Source: Caulobacter sp048541825 (GTDB lineage Bacteria; Pseudomonadota; Alphaproteobacteria; Caulobacterales; Caulobacteraceae). Taken from it: a DNA stretch of 64,000 bases. Where the stretch lies: contig NZ_CP183332.1 of NCBI RefSeq assembly GCF_048541825.1, forward strand, positions 2,418,001 to 2,482,000, written 5' to 3'. Below are positions 1-10,184 of the stretch, piece by piece. The position numbers and the translations under genes were made by a program. Position 1 is the first letter of the stretch. The number at the start of each line of letters is the position of its first letter. The notes under the pieces are model-generated. The model worked only from the letters and a program-made list of their open reading frames with translations, ran no database searches and had not been told where the DNA came from.

Positions 1-234
1 CTGGCCCTGCCCGTCCTGACCTGGCTGGCCGTAGGCCTGACCGACGCGCCGATCGCCTTCCGGCTGGGGGCCACCCTGCTGGCCGCGACACCGACGGCGG
101 TCAATGTCTTCATCCAGACCCGGTCCTTGGGCGTCTTCGCACGCGGCGCGGCGCGGACTGTCGCCCTAACCACGGCCTTGGCGGTCATCACCTTGTCGGC
201 CGTAGCGATACTGCTGACACAAGGTGTCAACTAG
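1..234 (+). CDS. AEC-family (auxin efflux carrier-like) permease, C-terminal fragment
   Basis: The reading frame is open from base 1 and ends at TAG 232-234, so only the last 77 residues are present. They are strongly hydrophobic: two membrane segments are separated by a short polar loop with Thr-Pro-Thr-Ala-Val-Asn-Val-Phe, and the protein ends almost at once after the second helix. That pattern (TP..vnvfi, then a basic loop and a final helix) resembles the C-terminus of AEC/PIN-type transporters, which export or import small carboxylates. The 5' end lies outside the window, so substrate and family are inferred. Another small-metabolite permease is possible. Confidence 0.5.
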   Translation: MALPVLTWLAVGLTDAPIAFRLGATLLAATPTAVNVFIQTRSLGVFARGAARTVALTTALAVITLSAVAILLTQGVN

Positions 235-302
235 TTCCCCCTTCGTTCTAGATTCCAGCGCCGCCCTGGGGCTAATCTGGGTCGCCAAGGAGGACACAAA
301 CC

Positions 303-680
303 ATGATCCGCTACGTTACCATCGGCGCCAACGACCTGGACCGCGCCCAGACGTTCTACGACGCCATTTCCGCGGTACTGGGCCAACAGCGCCTGTGGCG
401 GCAGGGCGACTGGATCGGCTACGGGCCGGAAGGCGGCGACGCCAAGGTGTTCATCTGCAAACCCCATGACGGCCAGGCGGCGCGCGCCGGCAATGGCATC
501 ATGGTTGGGCTGCAGGCTGACAACACCGCCCAGATCGACGCCTTTCATGCTGCGGCCCTGGCCAACGGCGGCACGTGTGAAGGCCCCCCCGGCCCTCGCC
601 CCGCCTATGGCGATGGCTACTACGGGGCCTATGTCCGGGACCCGGACGGCAACAAGCTCTCGGCCTTCCTGAGCAGCTGA
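303..680 (+). CDS. VOC (glyoxalase/bleomycin resistance) family protein
   Basis: This 125-residue protein has the size of a single-domain vicinal oxygen chelate protein. It opens with the family-typical strand and helix (IRYVTIGANDLDRAQTFYDA) and closes with VRDPDGNKL, the usual metal-site strand of the second beta-alpha-beta-beta-beta module. A GGAGG-like sequence at about 289-293 precedes the ATG. The family includes lyases, dioxygenases and drug-binding proteins, and the sequence does not show which reaction applies. It is a single gene, convergent with alaS and separated from it by a strong hairpin. Confidence 0.85.
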   Translation: MIRYVTIGANDLDRAQTFYDAISAVLGQQRLWRQGDWIGYGPEGGDAKVFICKPHDGQAARAGNGIMVGLQADNTAQIDAFHAAALANGGTCEGPPGPRPAYGDGYYGAYVRDPDGNKLSAFLSS

Positions 681-690
681 TCGCAAAGAG

Positions 691-722
691 AAGCCCGCCG
701 CCTCCTGCGAGACGGCGGGCTT
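691..722. terminator. Bidirectional intrinsic terminator between VOC gene and alaS
   Basis: A perfect 10-bp stem (691-700 with 713-722, AAGCCCGCCG/CGGCGGGCTT) encloses a 12-nt loop and is followed by TCCGTTTTC on the plus strand. It lies between two convergent genes, where a shared terminator is expected. Confidence 0.8.
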
Positions 723-746
723 CCGTTTTCCTGGCCTCGACCGGCC

Positions 747-3395
747 CTAGCCGGCGATGGCGGCCTTGATCGCGTCCAGACCGGCCTGGGCCTTGGTCGC
801 GTCCGGCGCGCCGCCCTGGGCGAAGTCGGCCTTGCCGCCAGCGCCCTGCCCGCCCATGGCCAGCACAGCGGCCTTGGCCAGCTCGGCCGCGCTGAACCGG
901 TCCGTCAGGTCAGCGGTGACCGCCACCGTCACAGCGGCCTTGCCGTCGCTGGTCCCGACGAGGGCCACGATGCCGCCGCCCGTCAGTTGCTTCTTGAACT
1001 CCTCGGCCACGCCGCGCAGTTCCTTGCCACCGACGCCGTCCAGCACCCTGGCGATCAGGGCCGTGCCGCCCACGTCTTCCGGACCGGAGGCCGCGCCGCC
1101 ACCGCCGCCCAGGGCCAGTTGCTTCTTGGCCTCGGCCAGTTGCTTTTCAAGCGACTTGCGCTCGGCGATCAGGGCCTCGACGCGAGCGCCGACCTCCAGG
1201 ACCGGGGTCTTGAACTGATCGGCAAGGGCCTTGGCGACGCCCGCCTGATCCAGCAGGAAGCGACGGGCGGCCTCGCCGGTCAGGGCTTCGATGCGGCGAA
1301 TGCCGGCCGCGACGCCCTGCTCGGAAACGATCTTGAACAGGGCGATGTCGCCGGTGCGAGCCACGTGGGTGCCGCCGCACAGCTCGACCGAATAGGCCTT
1401 GCCGGTGTCGGTCAGCGACTTGCCCAGGGTCAACACCCGGACGCTGTCGCCGTACTTTTCGCCGAACAGCGCCACGGCCCCGGCCTCGATGGCCTCCTGC
1501 GGGGCCATTTCCTTGGTCTCGGCCGGGACGTTCTGACGGATGACTTCGTTGACCTCGGTCTCGATGCGATCGAGCTCGTCAGGCGAGAGCGGGCCGCCGT
1601 GGCTGAAGTCGAAGCGCATGCGATCGCCATCGACCATCTGGCCCTTCTGGGCGACATGCGGGCCCAGCACATGGTGCAGGGCGGCGTGCACGAGGTGGGC
1701 GGCCGAGTGATTGGAGCGGGTGGTCGTGCGGCGCGCGGCGTCCACAGACGCCACGACGCTGTCGCCGACCTTCAGGTCGCCGGCCAGTTCGACGCGGTGC
1801 ACATAGAGCTCGCCGGCCTGCTTCTGGGTGTCGAGCACGCGGCTCTCGCGGCCATTGGCCTCGATCACGCCCGTGTCGCCGGCCTGGCCGCCGCTCTCGG
1901 CGTAGAAGCTGGTGCGGTCCAGCAGCACCTCGACGCTCGTCCCGGCCGAAGCGGCCTGCGCCTCGGCGCCGTCGACCAGGATCGCCTTCACCACGCCGGT
2001 GGTCTCGGTGTTGTCGTAGCCGACGAAGTCGGTCGGACCCGTGCGTTCCTTGATGCCAAACCAGGCGGCGGCCGCGCCGGTCTGGCCCGAGCCGGCCCAG
2101 TTGGCGCGCGCCATGGTGCGCTGGCGCTCCATGGCTACGTCAAAGCCGTCGGTGTCGACCTTGATGCCCCTGGCGCGCACGGCGTCCTGGGTCAGGTCGA
2201 GCGGGAAGCCGTAGGTGTCGTAGAGCTTGAAGGCCACCTCGCCGTCCAGCACGCCGCCGTTGTCCAGGCCGGCGGTAGCGTCGTCAAGAAGCCCCATGCC
2301 GCGCCCCAGGGTGACGCGGAAACGCTCTTCTTCCTGGCGCAGGGTCTCGATGATCGAGGCCTCGGCGCGGCGCAACTCGGGATAGGCCTGGCCCATCTCG
2401 GCCACCAGGGTCGGGGCCAGGCGGTGCATCAGGGGCTCGTTGGCGCCCAGCAGATAGGCGTGACGCATGGCCCGGCGCATGATCCGGCGCAGGACATAGC
2501 CGCGACCTTCGTTCGACGGCGTGACGCCATCGGCCAACAGGAACGAGGACGAGCGCAGATGGTCGGCGATCACCCGGTGCGACGGCGCCTGGACGCCTTC
2601 GGCCTTCACGCCGGTCAGCTCGACGCTGGCGGCGATCAGGGCCTTGAAGATGTCGATGTCATAGTTGTCGTGCACGCCCTGCAGGACGGCGGCGACGCGC
2701 TCCAGACCCATGCCGGTGTCGATCGAGGGCTTGGGCAGCGACAGGCGCTCGCCGCCGGCCAGCTGCTCGAACTGCATGAAGACCAGGTTCCAGATCTCGA
2801 TGAAGCGGTCGCCGTCCTCATCGGGACTGCCCGGAGGGCCACCGGGGATGTGAGCGCCGTGGTCGAAGAAGATCTCCGAGCAGGGCCCGCACGGGCCAGT
2901 GTCGCCCATCGACCAGAAATTGTCGTTGGTGGCGATTCGGATGATCCGGTCGTCGGACAGACCGGCGATCTTCTTCCAGAGATCGGCGGCTTCGGTGTCG
3001 GTGTGGTAGACCGTGACCAGCAGCTTGTCCTTGGGCAGGGCGAAGTCGCGGGTCAGCAGGGTCCAGGCGTGGGTAATCGCCTGTTCCTTGAAATAGTCGC
3101 CGAACGAGAAATTGCCCAGCATCTCGAAGAAGGTGTGGTGGCGGGCCGTGTAGCCGACATTGTCCAGGTCGTTGTGCTTGCCACCGGCGCGGACGCATTT
3201 TTGCGAACTGACCGCGCGCGGATAGGCAGGCGTCTCGGCGCCGGTGAAGGCGTTCTTGAACGGCACCATGCCGGCATTGACGAACAGCAGGGTCGGATCG
3301 TTCTGCGGCACCAGCGGCGCCGACGGCGTGATCGCGTGATCGGCCTTGCCGAAATAGTCGAGGAAGGTGCCGCGGATCTCGTTCAGGCTGGGCAT
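747..3395 (-). CDS. alaS: Alanine--tRNA ligase
   Basis: AlaRS charges tRNA-Ala in the cytoplasm. The 882-residue length is normal. The N-terminal class II core carries the motif 1 and 2 regions, seen as FVNAGMVPFKNAF and HHTFFEMLGNFSFG. The editing domain has HSAAHLVHAAL (HxxxH zinc/editing site) and, further on, CGGTHVARTGDIA, the conserved Cys/His site. The C-Ala region begins with a Lys/Glu-rich coiled coil and a Gly-rich linker at about residues 735-765. The start is ATG at 3395. The gene lies downstream of recA on the same strand but is separated from it by a 1.4 kb repeat-rich gap, so independent transcription is likely. Confidence 0.97.
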   Translation of the reverse strand: MPSLNEIRGTFLDYFGKADHAITPSAPLVPQNDPTLLFVNAGMVPFKNAFTGAETPAYPRAVSSQKCVRAGGKHNDLDNVGYTARHHTFFEMLGNFSFGDYFKEQAITHAWTLLTRDFALPKDKLLVTVYHTDTEAADLWKKIAGLSDDRIIRIATNDNFWSMGDTGPCGPCSEIFFDHGAHIPGGPPGSPDEDGDRFIEIWNLVFMQFEQLAGGERLSLPKPSIDTGMGLERVAAVLQGVHDNYDIDIFKALIAASVELTGVKAEGVQAPSHRVIADHLRSSSFLLADGVTPSNEGRGYVLRRIMRRAMRHAYLLGANEPLMHRLAPTLVAEMGQAYPELRRAEASIIETLRQEEERFRVTLGRGMGLLDDATAGLDNGGVLDGEVAFKLYDTYGFPLDLTQDAVRARGIKVDTDGFDVAMERQRTMARANWAGSGQTGAAAAWFGIKERTGPTDFVGYDNTETTGVVKAILVDGAEAQAASAGTSVEVLLDRTSFYAESGGQAGDTGVIEANGRESRVLDTQKQAGELYVHRVELAGDLKVGDSVVASVDAARRTTTRSNHSAAHLVHAALHHVLGPHVAQKGQMVDGDRMRFDFSHGGPLSPDELDRIETEVNEVIRQNVPAETKEMAPQEAIEAGAVALFGEKYGDSVRVLTLGKSLTDTGKAYSVELCGGTHVARTGDIALFKIVSEQGVAAGIRRIEALTGEAARRFLLDQAGVAKALADQFKTPVLEVGARVEALIAERKSLEKQLAEAKKQLALGGGGGAASGPEDVGGTALIARVLDGVGGKELRGVAEEFKKQLTGGGIVALVGTSDGKAAVTVAVTADLTDRFSAAELAKAAVLAMGGQGAGGKADFAQGGAPDATKAQAGLDAIKAAIAG

Positions 3396-4001
3396 GGGCG
3401 TCTCTAGGATCTCGATAGAGTCCGGCTGTCCGGAGGTTGGCGCTGCATAGCGCGGTTTTCGGCGGAGTGGAAACCACGTTGGATGTGGGGGGAGAGTGAC
3501 GCCCCTCCAACGGGTGGATCGGCTGCGCCACTAGCCCGTTGGGGGCAAGTCTGGCGGACACAGATTCTCAGCCTCACGCGATCACTCGCTGAGTTAGGTG
3601 GGGAGGCGCGAAGCGGCCGGGGCGACCCCGGATGACCGTGATGTTGTTTGTGCGTTTCGGCTCGACCTGTCCGCTTCGCAGAAGCTGTTCTTGCGTGAGG
3701 ATTGGGCCAAGCGAGCGTCTTTCAGCTCTGATACCCAAGAGCCCCCGTACGGGCGCGCACCAAGGTCAATCGGCTAACCGTCTCGACCCCCGACGATGCG
3801 CGATAGGCGGGTTTACGATCCCTCGCCCTCTTCGACCCGCGTTCACCCGGCCGACAAGCCACTCAGCGTTTGGTCCGTCCTTCTGAGACAGCCCGCACAC
3901 CTCGACCCGCCTTCCAGGGCGTCGCGGCCCCGCTCAGCTCCATCCCCGTCGCCGCTTTGGGCCGGTACCAGGCGCCCTCCCCCTGCGACGGGGACAGCTA
4001 T

Positions 4002-4122
4002 GATTATGCGGGAGGTTTGAGCGCCGAGGATTGGAGCGATCAACTATTTTGCAAGCGGTTGATTGGGCGGGCATTTGTTCCGGAAAGAACGGGGATTGAG
4101 CGCGGCCAATCCCCGTACGCCC
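4002..4122 (+). repeat. Dispersed intergenic repeat block, copy 1
   Basis: This block aligns with 58277-58396 in the same orientation. It starts GATTATGCGGG(A/C)GGTTT, shares GCGATCAACTATTTT and then C-A-A-G, and ends in a small hairpin whose arms are CGGGGATT-type and AATCCCC-type. The AT-rich middle contrasts with the surrounding DNA. Neither copy carries an open frame with coding character, so I read it as a non-coding repeat family. Confidence 0.65.
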
Positions 4123-4124
4123 AG

Positions 4125-4297
4125 CCCTCTCCCAGAGGGAGAGGGAGGGACCCACGCTTGCGTGGGAGGGTGAGGGGTTACACCGTCAGCCGTCCTGGAG
4201 CCCGAAGGCCCTGCCTTGTCCGGAAGTGCTTCGCAAACCCCTCATCCTCCCACGCCTGCGGCGCGGGCCCCTCCTTCTCCCTCTGGGAGAAGGGTTA
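4125..4297. repeat. Inverted repeat pair (about 58-bp arms)
   Basis: The arm 4125-4179 (starting CCCTCTCCCAGAGGGAGAGG) is nearly the reverse complement of 4236-4297. Each arm also contains an internal palindrome around CTCCCAGAGGGAG and one around CCCACGC..GCGTGGG. It resembles the REP/palindromic intergenic elements common in alphaproteobacteria. Both arms can fold alone or with each other. Confidence 0.7.
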
Positions 4298-4328
4298 GAT
4301 CCAGGCGCCCCGCCCGCCTTCGCCCGCC

Positions 4329-4371
4329 GAAGGGAGCCATCCTTAAATCACACAGCGAGACGGTCGCCGTA
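4329..4371 (+). repeat. Short shared block, half of a large palindrome found elsewhere
   Basis: The block begins GAAGGGAGCCATCCTTAAAT, runs through CAGCGAGACGGTCGCCG, and is soon followed by GTCCGCTTTCGGG. The same block begins at 58571 and the same GTCCGCTTTCGGG occurs after 58740. At that site the two are separated by the right half of a large hairpin, so this copy looks like a collapsed version. Confidence 0.6.
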
Positions 4372-4430
4372 CAGTCCGCTTTCGGGAGGAATGGCAAAGG
4401 GTGCTTTCGACCCTGAGCGGACGTTAGCTG

Positions 4431-4561
4431 CTCCCCCTCTGGGGGAGCTGTCGCGGAGCGACTGAGGGGGCAGCGCCGACGTGAATTGAGTGGAGCTCCA
4501 TCTGGGCCAACGCCGCGCTGCCCCCTCCGGCCCTCTGGGCCACCTCCCCCAGAGGGGGAGG
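4431..4561. repeat. Inverted repeat pair (about 46-bp arms, 38-nt loop)
   Basis: The arm 4431-4476 (CTCCCCCTCTGGGGGAGCTG onward, ending GGGGGCAGCGC) is the near reverse complement of 4515-4561. Each arm also has the internal palindrome CCCCCTCTGGGGG. It is probably another palindromic intergenic element that happens to lie downstream of recA, and it could act as a transcription barrier or mRNA 3' end. Confidence 0.7.
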
Positions 4562-4839
4562 ATCTTTATCGCCAAGTCCGCTGTCGCCGGCAGCGAACAT
4601 CGTCATTCGCAATGTGCTCGCGTCATTTCAGGGCGGGGCCGACGGCGCGTCGCTGGCCCGCCCTCGCGCCTTCGCGCCATCCCCCAAAACGAAGTCGGAC
4701 GCCTGGCATGGGGTCCAGGCGTCCGGGGGATCGCGGCCTTCGCGGCGGGAGGCCACGGGCGTCATTGTTGGCGGGATACGCCGTAGTCAAGCGAAGGCCG
4801 CGAAACCTATGGAGCCGTCACCCCGGGATGAGGGTGGCC

Positions 4840-5904
<1,065 letters not shown>

Positions 5905-6010
5905 TGGAGATGCGCCCTTATTCCATGATTCCACCCGGCCAAGCCGGGCTTCGCGTTTCACGCGCCCATTGATCGGTGGAACACTCAAAGTCGTACCGGC
6001 TTTGTTCCGT

Positions 6011-6025
6011 GTTCGCAAGATGTTC
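6011..6025 (-). promoter_or_regulatory. LexA (SOS) operator of recA
   Basis: GTTC-GCAAGAT-GTTC is an exact match to the alphaproteobacterial LexA direct repeat GTTC-N7-GTTC. It is 107 nt upstream of the recA start, and a further GTTC lies at 6004. The position fits repression of recA. The divergent EAL gene starts 134 nt away and could also be affected. Confidence 0.85.
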
Positions 6026-6158
6026 TTTTCGACATGCGCTCGTGTTCCAGTCCCCGGATCGGGGATGTGCGGCCCTTTGCCGCACGTCTTGTCCAGATCG
6101 GGAAACACGTCCTTAAGGCCCGCGTGCGACGGTTTCGGTCGTATGGGGGAGCCGCGCC

Positions 6159-7763
6159 TTGTCGATTGATCCACGTCGCCTTCTTGGACTGGCGTTCGCC
6201 AGCGCTGATCTGCTGGTCGAGATTCGCGAGGGGAAGATCTGCATGGCCCTGGGCGCGGCGCAGCGCATCGTGGGCCAGAGCGAAGCGGCGCTGACCGGCA
6301 AGACCTGGTGCGACCTGTTCGCCCCCTGCGACCAGCCGCTGATGAATGCGATCTTTGCCTGCGCCGATGACGGCGCGCGCAGAGGACCCGTCGTGGTGAG
6401 CCTGGCCGGCCCGACGGAACGGCACGTCAGCGTGGTCATGCGGGCCCTGCCCGAGAACGGTGGCCGCCTGTCCTGCGCCTTGACCTCGTGCCAGTCGCCC
6501 AGCCCGCCGCTCACTCACGAAGGTCTGCATCCGCGCGAATCGTTCGAGGACATCGCCAAGGGCCTGTTTGAGGCGGCCCGGGTCACCGGGGTCGAGCTGG
6601 AACTGGCCATGGTCGAGTTCGCCGGTCTGGGCAACCGGCGGGCCGCCCTGCCCGGCGCCGAAGCCGAGGTTCTGGACGCCCAGGTGGCCGGCGCGGTGCG
6701 CGCCGAGTCCCACGGTGGCTCGGCGGCTACGCGGCTATCGGACGACCGTTTCGCCATTCTGCGCGCCAAGGACGAAAGCACCGATGGCCTGACCCGCCGT
6801 CTGAGCCAGATGCTGGAGCTGGACGCCACGGCCCATGTGGTGTCGCTTGAGGTCGGGACGGCTTCAGCCCGCGCCATGCGCGCCTTGCGCTACGCCCTCG
6901 ACGACTTCCTGAGCGAAGGCCTGAAGGATGCTCCGCCGATGAGTCTGGCCGAGGCGATGAACCGCTCGGTCAAGCGCACCCTGGCGCGGGCCGGCGCCCT
7001 GGGGGTGGCCGTCAGTCAGCGCCGGTTCAATCTGGCCTACCAGCCTGTCGTCAATCTGACGACGGGGCTGGCCCATCACCACGAGGTGCTGGTGCGGTTC
7101 GAGGACGGCGCCAGCCCGTTCGCCCTGATCCGGATGGCCGAGGAATTCGACCTGATCGAGGAACTGGACAACGCCATCGTCGAACAGACCGTGCGGCGCT
7201 TGGCGCAGGACCGGACGGGCGAGATGAAGCTGGCGGTCAATGTTTCGGGTCGCACGATCGTCAACGAGAGCTTCGTCGACAATGTCTCTCGCACCCTGGC
7301 CAAGTTCGACCAGGCCAAGGGGCGGCTGATCTTCGAGATCACCGAGAGCGCGGCCATCGACGACCTGCCGCGGGCCAACCGCCACATCCAGGCGCTGCGT
7401 GGCCTGGGCTCGCTGGTCTGTCTGGACGACTTCGGCGCGGGAGCGGCCTCGTTCGCCTATCTGCAGGAGCTCAGCCTCGACATCGTCAAGATCGACGGTC
7501 GCTATGTTCGGGAACTGGCCGGGAACGGCCGCGACGGCGTGATGGTGCGCCGACTGGTCGAGATGTGTCGCGACCTGAAGATTCGCACGGTCGCCGAGAT
7601 GGTCGAGACGGTCGAGGTCGAGGACGTCGTGCGTAACGCCGGCGTCGACTTCGCCCAGGGCTGGCTGTTTGGCAAACCGGCGGACCAGCCGCTGCCGGCG
7701 CTCAAGCCGGCAGCGATCAAGCCCGTAGCGCGGCGCTCCGGGGCGTCGGAGAGCTGGGGCTAA
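6159..7763 (+). CDS. EAL-domain cyclic-di-GMP phosphodiesterase
   Basis: The protein has 534 residues. The N-terminal ~115 residues look like a PAS-type sensor (LLVEIREGKICMALGAAQRIVG). Residues ~120-270 are a degenerate linker or GGDEF-like region without a recognisable GGDEF signature, and residues ~275-520 are an EAL domain. The catalytic set appears complete: Glu in HHEVLVRFEDG, Asn in NVSGRTI, Glu in FEITESA, the pair in CLDDFGAGA, Lys in VKIDGRYV, Glu in AEMVE, and Gln in QGWLFGKP. It is therefore probably an active phosphodiesterase. The start is TTG at 6159, preceded at 8 nt by GGGGGA. No transmembrane segment is obvious, so it is likely cytoplasmic. Confidence 0.9.
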   Translation: MSIDPRRLLGLAFASADLLVEIREGKICMALGAAQRIVGQSEAALTGKTWCDLFAPCDQPLMNAIFACADDGARRGPVVVSLAGPTERHVSVVMRALPENGGRLSCALTSCQSPSPPLTHEGLHPRESFEDIAKGLFEAARVTGVELELAMVEFAGLGNRRAALPGAEAEVLDAQVAGAVRAESHGGSAATRLSDDRFAILRAKDESTDGLTRRLSQMLELDATAHVVSLEVGTASARAMRALRYALDDFLSEGLKDAPPMSLAEAMNRSVKRTLARAGALGVAVSQRRFNLAYQPVVNLTTGLAHHHEVLVRFEDGASPFALIRMAEEFDLIEELDNAIVEQTVRRLAQDRTGEMKLAVNVSGRTIVNESFVDNVSRTLAKFDQAKGRLIFEITESAAIDDLPRANRHIQALRGLGSLVCLDDFGAGAASFAYLQELSLDIVKIDGRYVRELAGNGRDGVMVRRLVEMCRDLKIRTVAEMVETVEVEDVVRNAGVDFAQGWLFGKPADQPLPALKPAAIKPVARRSGASESWG

Positions 7764-7784
7764 CCCCCGGCCCTCCTGCCCGTC

Positions 7785-9614
7785 CTACTTGCCGGCCTTT
7801 TTGCTGGCGATGTAGTCGTCGACCACAGATTCCAGCACGGTCAGCGGGGTCATGCCTGACAGCAGGCCCGCATCGTGGAACTGGCGGATGTCGAACTTGG
7901 CGCCGAGGGCCTTTTTCGCCTTCTCGCGCGCCCGCAGCCAGACGATCTTGCCGATCATGTAGCTGCAGGCCTGGCCCGGCCACACGCAGTAGCGTTCGAT
8001 CTCGGTGACCGCGCCGCTTTCCTCGTCGCCCATCGTCTCGGCCATGTACTTGATGGCCTGCTCGCGGCTCCACTTCTTGTGGTGCATGCCGCTGTCGACC
8101 ACCAGGCGCACGGCGCGGAACAGGGCGTCGTGCAGCATGCCGATGTGGCCGCGCGGGTCGGTCTTGTAGATGCCCATCTCGACGGCCAGCTGTTCGGAAT
8201 ACAGCGCCCAGCCCTCGGCATAGCCCGAGAAGCCGATCACCTTGCGGATCAGCGGCAGGCCTTGCGCCTCGTTCGACAGGGTCAGCTGGAGATGGTGGCC
8301 CGGGACGCCTTCGTGCACCGTCAGGGTGGTCAGGGTGTACTTGGCCTGTTCCTTGGTGTCGCGCAGGTTGATCCAGTAGATGCCGGGGCGCTTGCCATCC
8401 AGCGAGGGCGAATTGTAGTAGCCGCCCGGCGCGCCGGCCTCGATCGCCTTGGGCACGCGGCGGATCTCCAGCGGGGCCTTGGGCAGCTGGCCGAAATAGG
8501 CCGGAAGCTGCTTTTCGATCCACTTGGCCTTGACGTTCAGGTCAGCGATCAGCTGTTCCTTGGCCGCGTCGGTGTTCTCGTAGATGTCCTTACCCAGCTC
8601 GGCCATGCGCTCGCCGACCGTGCCCTTGGACATGCCCATGGACTTGAAGATCTTGTCAGCCTGGACCTCGATCGACTTGACCATGTCCAGACCCAGCTGG
8701 TGGATCTCGTCGGGGGTCAGGTTGGCGGTCGTGTAGTTCTTCAGCGAGGTGGCGTAATAGTCGCCGCCGTCCTTCAGACGCCAGACGCCGGCGTCGTGAG
8801 TGGCCTTGGGCCGCACGCTTTCCAGCAGAGCGATCTGGCGCTTCAGGGCGGGCAGGACCGAGTTCAGATAGACCTTGGTCGCCTCGCCGGCCCAGTCGCC
8901 CTCGATCTTCTTGTCGGCGGTGCGGCGCACGATCGACTTGATCAGCGGGGCCTCGGCCAGCGGCGTGTCGGCGAAGGACTTCATCTGGATGAGCGCCTTG
9001 TCGATCACGAAGTCCGGCGGGATCACGCCGTCAGCGTAGTCGCGCTTGGCGATGATGGTTTCCTGATCCATCAGGCGGGCGAAACCCTCCATCCGCGACA
9101 GATAGGCGTCGGCGTCGGCCTTGGTCTCGATGGCGTGCTGGGTGTCGAGGAAGTCGGGCATCTGCTGATAGCTGCCCGTCAGCTGGCTCAGCACATAAGG
9201 CCCGCCCGAACCGCCGCCGGCATAGGTGAACTTGCTGCCCTCGTCCTGCACCGCCAGGGTGAACTCGACGGTGTCGTAGTTGATGGCGTCCATGCCCGAC
9301 ATCGACTTGCGGTCGATGGCGCGCAGGGCTGCAAGCATCTGGCGGTTCTGCTCGGCGCTGGCGGCGATCGCCTCGAACGAACGGTCGCTGAGCAGACCCT
9401 TGGTCCAAGCCAGGTCGCCGTTGTCCAGACCCAGGCCCGTAGCCAGCTCCGGCGACTGACGCAGCAGCTTGGCCATGGCGTCGTCGAAGAGGGCGTTCAT
9501 CTTGGCCACTTCGCCATTGGCAGGCGCGGCGCCTTGAGCGAAGGCGAGCGACGGCGCCGAGGCGGCGAAGCCGGCCGCGACGGTGGAGAACAGCATCTGA
9601 CGACGGTTTTGCAA
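7785..9614 (-). CDS. DUF885 family putative metallopeptidase, exported by Tat
   Basis: This is a 609-residue protein. With TTG 9614 as start, the N-terminus reads MQNRRQMLFSTVAAG and then a hydrophobic run ending ASAPSLAFAQG. That is a twin-arginine-like signal peptide with an Ala-x-Ala-type cleavage site. An AGGGG sequence precedes the TTG, and the later ATG at 9596 would remove the RR pair. The DUF885 signature HEGVPGHHLQ is at about residue 430, with YAEGWALYSEQ and the C-terminal helix rich in PGQACSYMIGK as in the family. DUF885 proteins are predicted zinc-dependent (gluzincin-like) peptidases, probably periplasmic. The substrate is unknown. Confidence 0.85.
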   Translation of the reverse strand: MQNRRQMLFSTVAAGFAASAPSLAFAQGAAPANGEVAKMNALFDDAMAKLLRQSPELATGLGLDNGDLAWTKGLLSDRSFEAIAASAEQNRQMLAALRAIDRKSMSGMDAINYDTVEFTLAVQDEGSKFTYAGGGSGGPYVLSQLTGSYQQMPDFLDTQHAIETKADADAYLSRMEGFARLMDQETIIAKRDYADGVIPPDFVIDKALIQMKSFADTPLAEAPLIKSIVRRTADKKIEGDWAGEATKVYLNSVLPALKRQIALLESVRPKATHDAGVWRLKDGGDYYATSLKNYTTANLTPDEIHQLGLDMVKSIEVQADKIFKSMGMSKGTVGERMAELGKDIYENTDAAKEQLIADLNVKAKWIEKQLPAYFGQLPKAPLEIRRVPKAIEAGAPGGYYNSPSLDGKRPGIYWINLRDTKEQAKYTLTTLTVHEGVPGHHLQLTLSNEAQGLPLIRKVIGFSGYAEGWALYSEQLAVEMGIYKTDPRGHIGMLHDALFRAVRLVVDSGMHHKKWSREQAIKYMAETMGDEESGAVTEIERYCVWPGQACSYMIGKIVWLRAREKAKKALGAKFDIRQFHDAGLLSGMTPLTVLESVVDDYIASKKAGK

Positions 9615-9727
9615 GGCGAGACCCCTAAAGAACGTTTTGTTGGGCGAATGCGTAGGCCCAGAGCCCGATGTCCGTAAATTAATTTCTCTTAATGCGCGGC
9701 CGGACAAAGGCCCTGATGTCGAAAAGA

Positions 9728-10114
9728 TCAGTCGCCACGATCCAGGGTCACATAGAGCTCGCTCTCGATTACCCACTGGCCCGTGACCTTCTTCCAGACC
9801 GCCAGATAGGTTCCCGACTGATCCGGCGCGCCTTTCCAGGATCCAACCCAGCGCCCGTGCTCGGCGGCGCGCAGACCGGCGCTGTCCAGCTCGACGTCCT
9901 GGCCGGTGCGGACATAGGCGATGAAGTCCGGATCGCGGAACTGGGCGTCGAAGGCGGCGATCACCTCGGCGGCGCCCATCAGCAGTGAACCGTCGCCGGC
10001 GATCAGCCTGACCTGCGGGTCGAAGAACGGCGCCAGTCGCGCGGCGGTCTTTCCCGCGATCAGCTTGTTGGTCAGCTTGCGCCGGGCGGCGATGGCGTCT
10101 TGAGGCGTGGTCAT
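9728..10114 (-). CDS. NTF2-like / DUF4440 domain protein
   Basis: The 128 residues start with a helix followed by a compact alpha+beta fold typical of SnoaL/NTF2-like proteins: the region RLAPFFDPQVRLIAGDGSLLMG forms the cone entrance, and the strands GTYLAVWKKV and WVIESELYVTL close the sheet. Such proteins bind or isomerise small ligands, and no catalytic residues can be assigned here. It stands alone between the DUF885 gene and a divergent acetyltransferase. Confidence 0.7.
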   Translation of the reverse strand: MTTPQDAIAARRKLTNKLIAGKTAARLAPFFDPQVRLIAGDGSLLMGAAEVIAAFDAQFRDPDFIAYVRTGQDVELDSAGLRAAEHGRWVGSWKGAPDQSGTYLAVWKKVTGQWVIESELYVTLDRGD

Positions 10115-10184
10115 GGGGCTGTATCTCGCGAAGCGGCCCTGGCGGTGTAGCGTGTCGGCTCACCGCGCCGCAAACAGAGTCGCC

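Larger units (their letters stand above)
3396..4839. other. 1.4 kb gap between recA and alaS: no convincing gene, rich in inverted repeats
   Basis: No frame here has the codon pattern of the neighbouring genes. The stretch holds two large inverted-repeat pairs (4125-4179 with 4236-4297, and 4431-4476 with 4515-4561). It also holds blocks at 4002-4122 and 4329-4371 that recur in the gap at 57.7-58.9 kb. The first 150 bases should include the alaS promoter and leader. I saw no recognisable riboswitch or stable RNA in 3540-3840, although several short stems are possible there. Confidence 0.7.

Noticed and set aside
987..3407. 806-codon plus-strand frame opposite alaS
   Set aside because: The opposite strand encodes a complete AlaRS with all motifs. 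The long shadow frame follows from high GC at third positions.
3540..3840. Possible tmRNA, RNase P RNA or riboswitch near alaS
   Set aside because: Only isolated short stems were found. None of the conserved sequences of those RNAs (tag-coding region, GAGGAAAGTCC-type P4 strand) is present.
5905..6174. 90-codon N-terminal extension of recA
   Set aside because: It spans the LexA operator and promoter, has no RecA similarity, and overlaps the divergent gene start.
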